A stretch of 64,000 nucleotides of DNA from CADEDV01 sp964437415 (GTDB lineage Bacteria; Bacteroidota; Bacteroidia; Chitinophagales; Chitinophagaceae): positions 62,001-126,000 of the forward strand of contig CAYTGN010000001.1 of the NCBI GenBank assembly GCA_964437415.1, read 5' to 3'. The position numbers and the translations under genes are program-made. This document shows, one piece after another, positions 8,852 to 16,918 of the stretch. The notes beneath the pieces are model-generated. The model ran no database searches. It was not told where the DNA came from and saw only the letters and a program-made list of their open reading frames with translations. Position 1 is the stretch's first letter; every line of letters begins with the position of its first letter.

Positions 8852-10522
8852 TTATTGATTTAAACTTGAATGGAAGGAATCGGGATTTATTATTTCAATC
8901 ACTTGGTCGCACTGACGGGCAAAATCTGCGTCGTTGCTGGCCACCAGTATGGTGGTGCCGGGATATTCTTTTAGCAAAAGCTTTTTGATCTGGCTGCGGT
9001 AAGGTTCTTCAATACCTTGCCAGGGCTCTTCCAGCAACAGCAATTGTGGTTGACCAGCCAGGGCTCTTACCAGTAATATTTTATGAATCACTTTGCTGGA
9101 TAATCGTTTGCCGGTAGGGTCGAGCCAGGTGTCAAAACCCTCTTTTTGTGTGCTTAGAAAAGTGTGCAGCCCCACTTCGTTGAAAAGCCGGATCACCTGT
9201 TGCAGATCCGCATTTTTATTGCCCATTGTAATATTTTCAAGAAGAGTGCCGTGAAAAATATCCTGTTGGTTTAGCAGTATCCCTGTTTGCATACGCAATG
9301 AAGACAGATCGTAATTGCCAACAGGCAGACCGTTTAGCAATAACGAACCTTTGAAATCGGGATAGGAACCACTTACTAATTTCAGCAACGTTGATTTACC
9401 GCTTCCCTCTTTTCCCGTGATGCAAACAGTTTTACCGGCATTGATATGAAAAGAAAGATGTTGCAGCACGGGCGGCGCATCGGAATAGCTAAAAGAAAGA
9501 TCCGATGCTTCAACGCTAACACCTTTGCCATTTGCCGGTAAAGAATAACTACCGTTTTTTTCGGTGGGCTTTTCGGTGAGTTTTGCAATTTTTTCTACGG
9601 AGGTCAGCACATCGTATACACTGTCAAGATTCCCGATCAGTTTTTCTACGGAAGCAATGATAGTGATAATGACGATTTCTGCAGCAATGAACTGCCCGAT
9701 ATTCAGTTGCTGGTTCACCAATAGTATTGAACCAACGATCAGCATGGCAGCCGTGATCATCACTTTAAAACCTATCAACACTTTGAACTGGAACATAAGA
9801 ATGCGGAAGTGCTGGTTTCTTGCTTCGAGATAGGCACTGGCTTTTTCATCTGTCTTTTGCAGATTGATCTGCGAGCCTTTTGAAAACTTAAAAGATTTGA
9901 TCAGCCGGGCCAGTTCTTCCAGCCAGGCAGCCACACTGTATTTGTATGAACTTTCGGCGAGGCTGGTCCGCAAGCCTTTGCTTCCGGTGTAATAAAGGAT
10001 CAGCCAGAGCATAAGCAACAGCAGCAGGCCAAAAAGAATAAATGCCGGGTGATAAAAGGATAATAATATAAGCCCGAATACTATTTGTATCGTAGCAGTC
10101 GGGATATCCAGCAATAATTTGGATAGCCCTTTTTGCAATGAAGGAACTTCAAAAAAACGGTTCACCAGTTCCGGGATGTAAAAGGCATCATTTTTTTTCA
10201 GGTCGAGACGCGGAATATGGTCTGCGAAATGAAAGGCATAGCGGACAAATATCTTTTGCTCAATTTTTTCTATTATTTGCATTTGCCCGATCTGAAGCAT
10301 ACCGGTACACAAAACTCCCAGCACCACGAGACTGATCAAAATGATCAGTGAGGTGGTCATAGCGCCACCGAGCACAAAGCCTATAATGGCTTGTATGCCC
10401 ACCGGCAGCGATAGTTGTATCAAGCCGTTCAGGACGGCATAGAAATAAATGGCGGATATCTCTTTACGTTCCAGCCGGACCAGGTTGAAAATCCTGGCCA
10501 CCGGGTTGGCAGCTGCAGACAT
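8852..10522 (-). CDS. ABC exporter (TMD-NBD) with degenerate ATPase motifs
   Basis: 556 residues: about six membrane helices in residues 20-310 and one nucleotide-binding domain at the C-terminus. No C39 peptidase domain is present at the N-terminus. Walker A is intact (GKEGSGKST, 370-378) and a Q-loop region (LLNQQDIFHGTLLENI) is recognisable. The signature position reads RLSSKV (473-478) instead of LSGGQ, Walker B ends LLLLEE (494-499), the D-loop is GIEEP, and the switch histidine is replaced by Asn (about 530, VASND). Homodimers with such motifs would be expected to hydrolyse ATP poorly, unless the subfamily has compensating changes. It is the first of three coupled export genes, downstream of a small exported protein gene by 76 bp. 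The cargo is unknown. Confidence 0.85.
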   Translation of the reverse strand: MSAAANPVARIFNLVRLERKEISAIYFYAVLNGLIQLSLPVGIQAIIGFVLGGAMTTSLIILISLVVLGVLCTGMLQIGQMQIIEKIEQKIFVRYAFHFADHIPRLDLKKNDAFYIPELVNRFFEVPSLQKGLSKLLLDIPTATIQIVFGLILLSFYHPAFILFGLLLLLMLWLILYYTGSKGLRTSLAESSYKYSVAAWLEELARLIKSFKFSKGSQINLQKTDEKASAYLEARNQHFRILMFQFKVLIGFKVMITAAMLIVGSILLVNQQLNIGQFIAAEIVIITIIASVEKLIGNLDSVYDVLTSVEKIAKLTEKPTEKNGSYSLPANGKGVSVEASDLSFSYSDAPPVLQHLSFHINAGKTVCITGKEGSGKSTLLKLVSGSYPDFKGSLLLNGLPVGNYDLSSLRMQTGILLNQQDIFHGTLLENITMGNKNADLQQVIRLFNEVGLHTFLSTQKEGFDTWLDPTGKRLSSKVIHKILLVRALAGQPQLLLLEEPWQGIEEPYRSQIKKLLLKEYPGTTILVASNDADFARQCDQVIEIINPDSFHSSLNQ

Positions 10523-10598
10523 ATGTAATAGTTTTTTTTCGGTGGAATAAAAAAATGCAGATGATGTTCACCTGTTCAGTTAAACACAATGAAGAGGG

Positions 10599-10886
10599 TC
10601 AGCAAAAATTGGGTGGGGGAGTGAGCTTTTCCATGCAGGGAGAGGCCGGAATTTGTTCAGCCAGGTGAATGGCTGTGCCGATGATGCGGCTGAAGGCCTC
10701 ATTCTGGTGACTAAACAGGGAAAAGTATTTTTTTTCTTTGGATTCTTCCGTTTTCCCTTTGTCACCGGTTTTTTCTTCGTCTACATCGAAGATGTTAATG
10801 GCGGTATTATTTCCAAAGGATTGGAGGGTTGGTACCACATATACAGTGGCGAACAAAAGCAGTAAAAAAAGTGCAATCTTTTTCAT
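10599..10886 (-). CDS. Small exported protein with PPPN tail
   Basis: 95 residues; not assigned to a named family. Residues 3-22 form a hydrophobic signal-like segment. A charged stretch rich in Glu and Lys follows (DVDEEKTGDKGKTEESKEKK), then an amphipathic region (FSRIIGTAIHLAEQI) and the tail KLTPPPNFC. Its ATG lies seven bases from a TATTTTTG -7 box, and the ABC/HlyD/TolC genes follow on the same strand after 76 bp, so it may head that operon. The layout and tail resemble the 121-residue protein at 5480-5845. It could be an accessory or a substrate of the exporter, or an unrelated envelope protein; the sequence does not decide. Confidence 0.65.
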   Translation of the reverse strand: MKKIALFLLLLFATVYVVPTLQSFGNNTAINIFDVDEEKTGDKGKTEESKEKKYFSLFSHQNEAFSRIIGTAIHLAEQIPASPCMEKLTPPPNFC

Positions 10887-10893
10887 GCGGTTG

Positions 10894-10901
10894 CAAAAAT
10901 A
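10894..10901 (-). promoter_or_regulatory. Bacteroidota -7 box (TATTTTTG)
   Basis: Exact TAnnTTTG match on the minus strand, seven bases before the ATG of the 95-residue exported protein; candidate promoter for the export operon. Confidence 0.6.
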
Positions 10902-10965
10902 CCAACCTAATTAACATGACAAAACCCGGAAAGTTTAAAAATTGTAAAATTTAATTTAAGCTGGT

Positions 10966-11211
10966 TTACAACTCATTCGAGCTTTCCGGCAGGTGGTCAT
11001 ATTCCCCCCTGAGTGCATACCAGCCAAAGATCATCAGCCCGATGGCGATTGGGGTGAAAATGACGATGATGATGACCCAGATCACCGGGTTGTTGATGTC
11101 CTTCTTTCCATCCGGGTCAATATTTTCAATAGCACCGCTGACGAGGAAATAGATAAATACCGGGCCGAGTAAAAGCCAGATAATACCGAGGATTTTTTTA
11201 ATGCTGTTCAT
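10966..11211 (-). CDS. Small two-helix membrane protein next to MFS transporter
   Basis: 81 residues with two hydrophobic helices (about 7-26, IIWLLLGPVFIYFLVSG, and 43-66, VIWVIIIVIFTPIAIGLMIFG) joined by a charged loop DPDGKKDINNP. I recall similar short proteins beside MHS-type transporters in Bacteroidota (possibly the DUF6814 family), but this is from memory. It lies 106 bp downstream of the transporter stop on the same strand, suggesting a shared transcript and an accessory role (inference). Confidence 0.65.
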   Translation of the reverse strand: MNSIKKILGIIWLLLGPVFIYFLVSGAIENIDPDGKKDINNPVIWVIIIVIFTPIAIGLMIFGWYALRGEYDHLPESSNEL

Positions 11212-11270
11212 ATATTAAGCTTTTCAAGTTCAGTATTACTTTTCAATAAGCAAGGTTTGTGTGTATTCAA

Positions 11271-11317
11271 GCCCTGCTTACCGGCAGGCAGGCCCCCTTG
11301 GAGGGGCTTGGGGTTGC
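11271..11317. repeat. GC-rich palindromic intercistronic repeats
   Basis: Between the transporter stop and the small membrane gene lie two adjoining palindromic pieces: one with GCCCTGC and GGCAGGCAGGC arms around TTACC, and one with CCCCC and GGGG arms around TTGGA followed by CTTGGGG. Similar G/C palindromes occur near 37821 and 39694. They look like REP-type interspersed repeats; they may also form mRNA hairpins. Confidence 0.5.
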
Positions 11318-12847
11318 CTAATCCTCCACATTCTCATCAATCTTGTTTCGCAAATAAATAGTTCCAATCAGCAAACACAAAGCTGCCACAGCAATCGGGT
11401 ACCAAAGCCCTACCAGCGGGTCTTTGGGAAATGATGTCGTTAATAACAAACCAATGAACGGCACCAGCCCGCCAAACACACCATTGCCGATATGATAGGG
11501 CAGTGACATGGATGTGTAACGAATTTTCGTCGGGAACATTTCTACTAAGAAAGCGGCGATAGGGCCGTAGACCATGGTGACGTATAATATAAGTAAGAAA
11601 ACAAGAAAAATAAATTTTAGATATAAGCCAGTATCTAACTTTTTATTAATGATTGTTATTTGAGAATGGCCAACCCTCTTAGACAGGTCTGAATAAATAG
11701 TGTCGGTTTTTTGCGTGAAATATTTAATGCCAATATGAATATTATTGTGCGGTGTTGTTGATGTGATAATTGAATCGTTATTATCGGTGATATTTATTTT
11801 TAGCACTGCAGGTTGAGGATTTTTTTCATAGGGTGTTGCCTCAACAGTTGTATCTTTTAAAAAAGTATTAAATATCGGTCTGTAAGTAATTATTCCCAGC
11901 AACATCCCCGCCATCATGATCCACTTTCTCCCGATCTTATCACTCAGCCAGCCAAAGAATAAAAAAAACGGCGTAGCAAAGGCAATGGCCCAGAGCATGA
12001 TGGTGCGGCTTTGTTCAAATTCGATCTTGCAACTGTTCTCCAAAAAGCTTTGCGCATAGAACTGGCCCGTGTACCAGATCACTCCCTGTCCCATTACGGC
12101 GCCAAACAAGGCCAACAACACCATTTTAAAATTCGCTTTGCGGCGAAAGCTTTCCTTCAATGGGTTCACAGATGTTTTTCCTTCGCTTTTCAGTTTGGAG
12201 AACATCGGCGATTCTTTCATCTTTAAACGTATGTAAACAGAAACACCAACCAGCACAATAGAGATCCAGAAAGGATAACGCCAGCCACCCCATTCTGCAT
12301 TGAATTGTTCATCGGGCATATTCAATTTCACCAGCATGATCACTCCCAGCGCCACAAACAAACCGAGAGTTGCTGTGGTCTGTATCCACGAAGTATAAAA
12401 TCCTCTTTTGTTTGCCGGGGCATGTTCGGCCACATAAGTAGCGGCGCCGCCATATTCACCACCAAGGGCAAGGCCCTGCAATAATCGTAATAGCAAAACA
12501 AGTAATGGCGCTGCTATGCCGATGGTTTTATAACCGGGCACCAGGCCAATTAAAAAAGTGGAACCGCCCATCAGCACCAGGGTGAGCAGAAAGGTATATT
12601 TTCTGCCGATGAGGTCGCCCAATCTTCCAAACACCAATGCACCAAAAGGGCGGACAATAAAACCGGCGGCAAAAATGGCCAGTGTACTTAGTAGTGCAGC
12701 TGTGGCATTTCCTTCGGGAAAGAATTGCGTGGAGATCGTTTTGGCCAGCATCCCGAAAATGTAGAAATCATACCACTCTATCATGGTGCCTACTGAAGAA
12801 GCGGCAATGACTTTGCGGATAACAGCGCCGTTGGTTGTTTCGTTCAT
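11318..12847 (-). CDS. MFS transporter, metabolite:H+ symporter (MHS) family
   Basis: 509 residues from the ATG at 12847 (a start 81 bp further upstream would overlap acs and adds no family-like sequence). The N-terminus VGTMIEWYDFYIFG and the loop GRLGDLIGRKY are hallmarks of the ProP/KgtP/ShiA-type MHS family of organic-acid or osmolyte symporters, with 12 helices. Between helices 8 and 9 there is an unusually long extracytoplasmic loop of about 100 residues (from FNTFLKDTTVEATPYEKN to INKKLDTGLYLKF) encoded by DNA that is visibly richer in A+T. The gene is divergent from acs with 79 bp between starts, so acetate or another carboxylate is a plausible substrate (inference). Confidence 0.85.
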   Translation of the reverse strand: MNETTNGAVIRKVIAASSVGTMIEWYDFYIFGMLAKTISTQFFPEGNATAALLSTLAIFAAGFIVRPFGALVFGRLGDLIGRKYTFLLTLVLMGGSTFLIGLVPGYKTIGIAAPLLVLLLRLLQGLALGGEYGGAATYVAEHAPANKRGFYTSWIQTTATLGLFVALGVIMLVKLNMPDEQFNAEWGGWRYPFWISIVLVGVSVYIRLKMKESPMFSKLKSEGKTSVNPLKESFRRKANFKMVLLALFGAVMGQGVIWYTGQFYAQSFLENSCKIEFEQSRTIMLWAIAFATPFFLFFGWLSDKIGRKWIMMAGMLLGIITYRPIFNTFLKDTTVEATPYEKNPQPAVLKINITDNNDSIITSTTPHNNIHIGIKYFTQKTDTIYSDLSKRVGHSQITIINKKLDTGLYLKFIFLVFLLILYVTMVYGPIAAFLVEMFPTKIRYTSMSLPYHIGNGVFGGLVPFIGLLLTTSFPKDPLVGLWYPIAVAALCLLIGTIYLRNKIDENVED

Positions 12848-12926
12848 GCGATTAAAATACGAATTGATTTTATGCAATGAATAAATTTTTTGTCTTCGTA
12901 CATTTAAAGCCGCAAAAAGAAATGCC

Positions 12927-14876
12927 ATGTCATATCCCTACCAGATACAATCATTGGAGCAATATCACAAGGATTATAAAAGAAGCGTGGATGACCCTGA
13001 AGGTTTCTGGGCAGGTATAGCACAGCATTTTCACTGGAGAAAGAAGTGGGACAAAGTGTTGTCATGGAATTTTAAAGAACCCAAAGTGAAATGGTTTGCC
13101 GGGGCTAAACTCAATATCACGGAGAATTGTATTGACCGCCACCTTGAAACGATGGGCGAACAACCGGCCATCATCTGGGAACCCAACAATCCAGAAGAAA
13201 GAACAAGAGTGGTTACATACAATCGTTTGCACAAAAGGGTTTGCCAGTTTGCACAGGTGCTGAAGAATAACGGGGTGAAGAAAGGCGACCGTGTTTGTAT
13301 CTATATGGGCATGGTGCCCGAATTGGCTTATGCCGTGCTGGGTTGTGCAAGAATTGGAGCGATACACAGTGTGATCTTTGGTGGCTTTTCTGCACAAAGT
13401 ATTGCCGACAGGCTGGAAGATGCACAGGCTGAATTTATCGTTACCTGTGACGGGGCATACCGCGGCGGAAAAGATATACCGCTCAAAAGCGTAATTGACG
13501 ATGCACTGATCGGTAATAAAACGGTGAAAAGAGTGATTGTTTATACAAGAACAAGAACACCGGTGAGTATGATTAAAGGCAGAGATGTGTGGTGGGAGGA
13601 TGAAATGGAGCATGCCGAAACACAGGTGGAACAGGATGGTAAAGTTTCATTTCCTGCAGAAGAAATGGATGCTGAAGACCCGTTATTCATATTATATACA
13701 TCGGGGAGCACCGGCAAACCCAAAGGTGTGGTGCATACCTGCGCCGGATACATGCTCTGGACCAACTACACTTTTGTGAATGTATTTCAGTACAAACCCG
13801 GCGACATTCATTTCTGCACGGCTGATATCGGGTGGATAACAGGGCACAGTTATATATTGTATGGGCCGCTTAGCACCGCTGCTACTTCTGTGATGTTTGA
13901 AGGCATTCCCACATGGCCTGATGCGGGCCGTTTCTGGGATATAGTTGATAAGTACAAAGTGAATATTCTCTATACCGCCCCGACTGCCATAAGAAGTTTA
14001 ATGGGTTTTGGTTTGGAGCCATTGAAGGGAAAAGATCTTTCTTCGTTGAAAATACTGGGAACGGTTGGTGAACCCATCAATGAAGAAGCATGGCATTGGT
14101 ACGATGAAAACGTTGGCAAGAAAAAATGCCCGATTGTGGATACCTGGTGGCAAACAGAAACCGGTGCTTGTTTAATCTCAAACCTGGCCGGTGTAACTCC
14201 TGCAAAGCCATCATGGGCTACGCTGCCTATGCCGGGTGTGCAGCCATTGCTGGTGGATGAAAATGGAAAAGAAGTGACAGAGAAAGATGAGCATGGTCAT
14301 TTAAAAGGCAATCTCTGCATCAAAGCGCCGTGGCCGGGAATTTTACGAACTACTTATGGCGACCATGAACGTTGCCGCACCAATTATTTTGCCACCTATG
14401 AAAGTTTGTATTTCACCGGCGATGGTGCTTTGAAAGATGAGCAAGGAAATTATCGTATAACAGGAAGAGTGGATGATGTATTGAATGTTAGCGGCCACCG
14501 CATTGGTACAGCCGAAGTGGAAAATGCGATCAACATGCACGCCGGAGTGGTGGAAAGCGCTGTAGTGGGCTATCCCCATGACGTGAAAGGGCAGGGTATT
14601 TATGCTTTTGTGGTGTCTGACGCCTCCCGTGCGTCTGACACATTTGACGATGAACAAAACCGGAAAAATATTTTACAAACAGTGTCAAGGATCATCGGCC
14701 CCATTGCTAAGCCCGATAAAATTCAGTTTGTATCCGGCTTGCCCAAAACAAGAAGCGGAAAAATAATGAGAAGGATATTGAGAAAAATTGCTGAAGGGGA
14801 AACTTCTAATTTGGGTGATACTACTACTCTGCTTGATCCGGGTGTGGTGGAGGAAATTAGGAATGGAAGGCTATAA
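12927..14876 (+). CDS. acs: Acetyl-CoA synthetase
   Basis: 649 residues, the usual Acs length. It makes acetyl-CoA from acetate, ATP and CoA through acetyl-AMP. The AMP-binding P-loop ILYTSGSTGKPKGVVHT lies near residue 255, the acetate/AMP segment DTWWQTETG near 410, the hinge and C-terminal domain motif TGRVDDVLNVSGHRIGT near 515, and the regulatory lysine motif PKTRSGKIMRRILRK near 610. In this family that lysine is often acetylated. Within the C-terminal domain, residues 564-572 (SDASRASDT) are encoded by a palindrome that looks inserted. A divergent MHS transporter gene and a downstream hairpin frame the gene. Confidence 0.97.
   Translation: MSYPYQIQSLEQYHKDYKRSVDDPEGFWAGIAQHFHWRKKWDKVLSWNFKEPKVKWFAGAKLNITENCIDRHLETMGEQPAIIWEPNNPEERTRVVTYNRLHKRVCQFAQVLKNNGVKKGDRVCIYMGMVPELAYAVLGCARIGAIHSVIFGGFSAQSIADRLEDAQAEFIVTCDGAYRGGKDIPLKSVIDDALIGNKTVKRVIVYTRTRTPVSMIKGRDVWWEDEMEHAETQVEQDGKVSFPAEEMDAEDPLFILYTSGSTGKPKGVVHTCAGYMLWTNYTFVNVFQYKPGDIHFCTADIGWITGHSYILYGPLSTAATSVMFEGIPTWPDAGRFWDIVDKYKVNILYTAPTAIRSLMGFGLEPLKGKDLSSLKILGTVGEPINEEAWHWYDENVGKKKCPIVDTWWQTETGACLISNLAGVTPAKPSWATLPMPGVQPLLVDENGKEVTEKDEHGHLKGNLCIKAPWPGILRTTYGDHERCRTNYFATYESLYFTGDGALKDEQGNYRITGRVDDVLNVSGHRIGTAEVENAINMHAGVVESAVVGYPHDVKGQGIYAFVVSDASRASDTFDDEQNRKNILQTVSRIIGPIAKPDKIQFVSGLPKTRSGKIMRRILRKIAEGETSNLGDTTTLLDPGVVEEIRNGRL
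14613..14641. repeat. Palindromic element inside acs
   Basis: Arms GTGTCTGACGC (14613-14623) and GCGTCTGACAC (14631-14641) are inverted repeats with one mismatch around a 7-base loop. It lies in frame in acs and encodes a hydrophilic SDASRASD stretch at a surface-loop position. It resembles REP-type palindromes rather than native acs sequence. Confidence 0.6.
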
Positions 14877-14881
14877 TTAAA

Positions 14882-14904
14882 AAAGCAGCCGGATGAGCTG
14901 CTTT
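14882..14904 (+). terminator. Hairpin after acs
   Basis: AAAGCAGC (14882-14889) pairs with GCTGCTTT (14897-14904) around a 7-base loop, starting five bases after the acs stop. The following T tract is weak (TTTTT at 14911), so termination may be partial. Confidence 0.55.
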
Positions 14905-15091
14905 AATAGGTTTTTCCCAAATGTTTTTTTCAAACCGAGCACAAATTTCCGAACAAAAATTATACCTCCTGTCAACAATTAGTCACAGAATGTGAAGAAA
15001 CACCAAAAATTTTTTCACCAATTCAAGTCTTCTCTGCAGGTGAAAAACTACATTTGATGATAATTATAGCTTAAACGGCAGCAACAACTGC

Positions 15092-16072
15092 ATGAAAAAA
15101 AATCCCAATACCAAACGAAAAATACCCGCCTGGTTGCGCTGGATAGGGTGGGCACTGTTGCTCCAGTTGTTGCTGATCAATATCAGCGCTGCACTTTATG
15201 CCTATAAACTCACTCATTTTTATAGCGACCCTTCGCTGAGACAGCATCGGTCATCGGGCAATATTTTTGCAAAAACCTGGCGCCTGTTTACTGGTCCGAA
15301 GCAGGCTAAATCATTTTCATCGCAACAGCCGGTGTTTCCTTTTGACACTGTTCATTTGTCCACAGAAAAGGGATTGCGGATAGCAGCCTGGTACAGCGCT
15401 GCTGATTCCAATGCCAAAGGAACCGTTGTGTTGTTCCATGGCATCACAGGCACCATGTCGCAGGTGCTGGATGAGGCTTACGAGTTCCGCTACTGGGGAT
15501 ATAATGTGATGCTGGTGGAGTTGCGGGCACATGGCAACAGCGATGGCGCCACCACCACTATTGGCTACCGGGAAGCTGAAGAGGTGAAGCTCGCCTATGA
15601 TTATGTCAGGCAGAAAGGTGAAGACAACCTGTTTCTTTTTGGTATTTCATTGGGCGCCGTCATCATCAGCCGGGCCGTGGCAGAATATGAATTGTCCCCT
15701 TCAGGTATTATACTGGAGATGCCCTTTCTTTCCATGCAAAGCTACCTGAAAGGAAAAGCCAGGACATTGGGGTTCCCGCAACAGCCTTTTGCTTTTCTTA
15801 CCACGTTCTGGATCGGTGTGGAAAGAGGGTTTAACGGCTTTGGCCACAAGACTACCCGCTACGTAAAAGAAATAACCTGCCCTGTACTGATGCAGGCAGG
15901 GGCCAAAGATGAATTTGTGCTGAAGACTGAAAGTGAAAAAATATTCAAAGCCATTACATCTATCCGTAAAGAATTGGTGATGTATGAAGATGGCCGGCAT
16001 GAATCATTTTTACGGCATGACACCGAACGATGGCGTACTGAAGTGAGTGAATTCCTGGAGGCTAACCGCTGA
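15092..16072 (+). CDS. Membrane-anchored alpha/beta hydrolase
   Basis: 326 residues. An N-terminal helix (WIGWALLLQLLLINISAALYAY) probably anchors the protein in the inner membrane. The rest is an alpha/beta hydrolase: oxyanion region VVLFHGITGT, nucleophile elbow GISLGA (Ser about 185), acid in AGAKDEF (about 271) and histidine in EDGRHESF (about 300). The sequence type resembles BAAT/YqiA/FrsA-like serine hydrolases of unknown substrate. Its stop codon abuts the stop of the convergent L,D-transpeptidase gene with no base between. No operon partner on the plus strand. Confidence 0.82.
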   Translation: MKKNPNTKRKIPAWLRWIGWALLLQLLLINISAALYAYKLTHFYSDPSLRQHRSSGNIFAKTWRLFTGPKQAKSFSSQQPVFPFDTVHLSTEKGLRIAAWYSAADSNAKGTVVLFHGITGTMSQVLDEAYEFRYWGYNVMLVELRAHGNSDGATTTIGYREAEEVKLAYDYVRQKGEDNLFLFGISLGAVIISRAVAEYELSPSGIILEMPFLSMQSYLKGKARTLGFPQQPFAFLTTFWIGVERGFNGFGHKTTRYVKEITCPVLMQAGAKDEFVLKTESEKIFKAITSIRKELVMYEDGRHESFLRHDTERWRTEVSEFLEANR

Positions 16073-16648
16073 TCATTTACGGATTGTGACTTTGGTTCCT
16101 GTGTGTGTAAAGCTGTAAATTTCTTTTACATCATCGTTTTTCATGGAAATACAGCCCAGGGTCCAGTTTTTGTATTTGTCAATTACAAAATCTTCATGCG
16201 GCCATGTACCATGAATGCCTATGCTGCCACCGATCCTTGCATTGGCCGGTATCTCCCCTCTTTCTTTTCGTTGGTTAAATTTTTCCCTGCTTTCTGCAGT
16301 AGGATAATCAATGGCGAGGAAACGGCACCATTTTTCATGCACCCGTTTGCTGCTGATGCGAAAACTGCCTTCTGGTGTATTTTTATCCCCTTCCATTTTT
16401 TTATCGGCCAGGGAATTGTTGCCAAACACCACAGGATAAGTGGCATACCAGCCTTTGTCATCATATACACTTAGTTCGTAATCCGACTTGTCAATAATAA
16501 TGGAAACAGCGCCTACCGGCCCGGCGCTGGCATTGATTCGCTTATAGGATTGTGTCTTTTTACTGACTTCAGCACGGCGAGAGTCGGTGATCCCCATCAA
16601 TAATCCGCTGCCCAGCACAACGGAAGTGAGTACGAAAAGGCTTTTCAT
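16073..16648 (-). CDS. L,D-transpeptidase (YkuD) family protein
   Basis: 191 residues from the ATG at 16648, chosen because it opens a signal-peptide-like segment (MKSLFVLTSVVLGSGLLMG); a longer form adds 25 residues of no recognisable content. The YkuD motif is present near the end as GSIGIHGTW followed by NWTLGCISM, with the catalytic Cys in TLGC. Upstream, VVFGNNSLADKK and GDKNTPEGSFRI are the usual strands of the fold. Such enzymes make 3-3 cross-links in peptidoglycan or attach proteins to it; some are muramoyltetrapeptide-modifying. Acts in the periplasm. Confidence 0.85.
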   Translation of the reverse strand: MKSLFVLTSVVLGSGLLMGITDSRRAEVSKKTQSYKRINASAGPVGAVSIIIDKSDYELSVYDDKGWYATYPVVFGNNSLADKKMEGDKNTPEGSFRISSKRVHEKWCRFLAIDYPTAESREKFNQRKERGEIPANARIGGSIGIHGTWPHEDFVIDKYKNWTLGCISMKNDDVKEIYSFTHTGTKVTIRK

Positions 16649-16871
16649 TGTTACAGTGTTTTCAGTAAGGCCAGAGCCAACCCGGTTGGTGGGGAAAAAG
16701 TTTCCGGAATTGTTTCGTGGCAAAAGCTATCTGGTGACCGTCCAATGCTTCAAACGCAATGCCACTAAAGTTTATTTTTTGATGTGGAAATGTTTTAACG
16801 GGTTATTTAGAATTTTTCCGACGCAATTATTCAGTGAAGTTTCCGGAAGCATTGGTAATTGCAGCAAACAT

Positions 16872-16898
16872 GAATGCCCGGAGTTGTTCCGGGCATTC
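16872..16898 (-). terminator. Hairpin downstream of beta-barrel gene
   Basis: GAATGCCCGGA (16872-16882) and TCCGGGCATTC (16888-16898) form a perfect 11-bp stem with a 5-base loop, 20 bases past the stop of the minus-strand gene at 16919. The trailing T run on that strand is weak. Confidence 0.6.
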
Positions 16899-16918
16899 AG
16901 AAATGAGAGATAATTTTT

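Noticed and set aside
12848..12928. Longer start for the MHS transporter overlapping acs
   Set aside because: The extra 27 residues are not family-like and the overlap with the acs start would be unusual for divergent genes; ATG at 12847 precedes the conserved WYDFYIFG segment closely.
13062..13613. 183-codon open frame antisense to acs
   Set aside because: Fully opposite acs, His/Cys-rich composition typical of a shadow frame, no family signal.
14613..14641. acs palindrome as a terminator
   Set aside because: It is internal to an intact reading frame and lacks a T tract.
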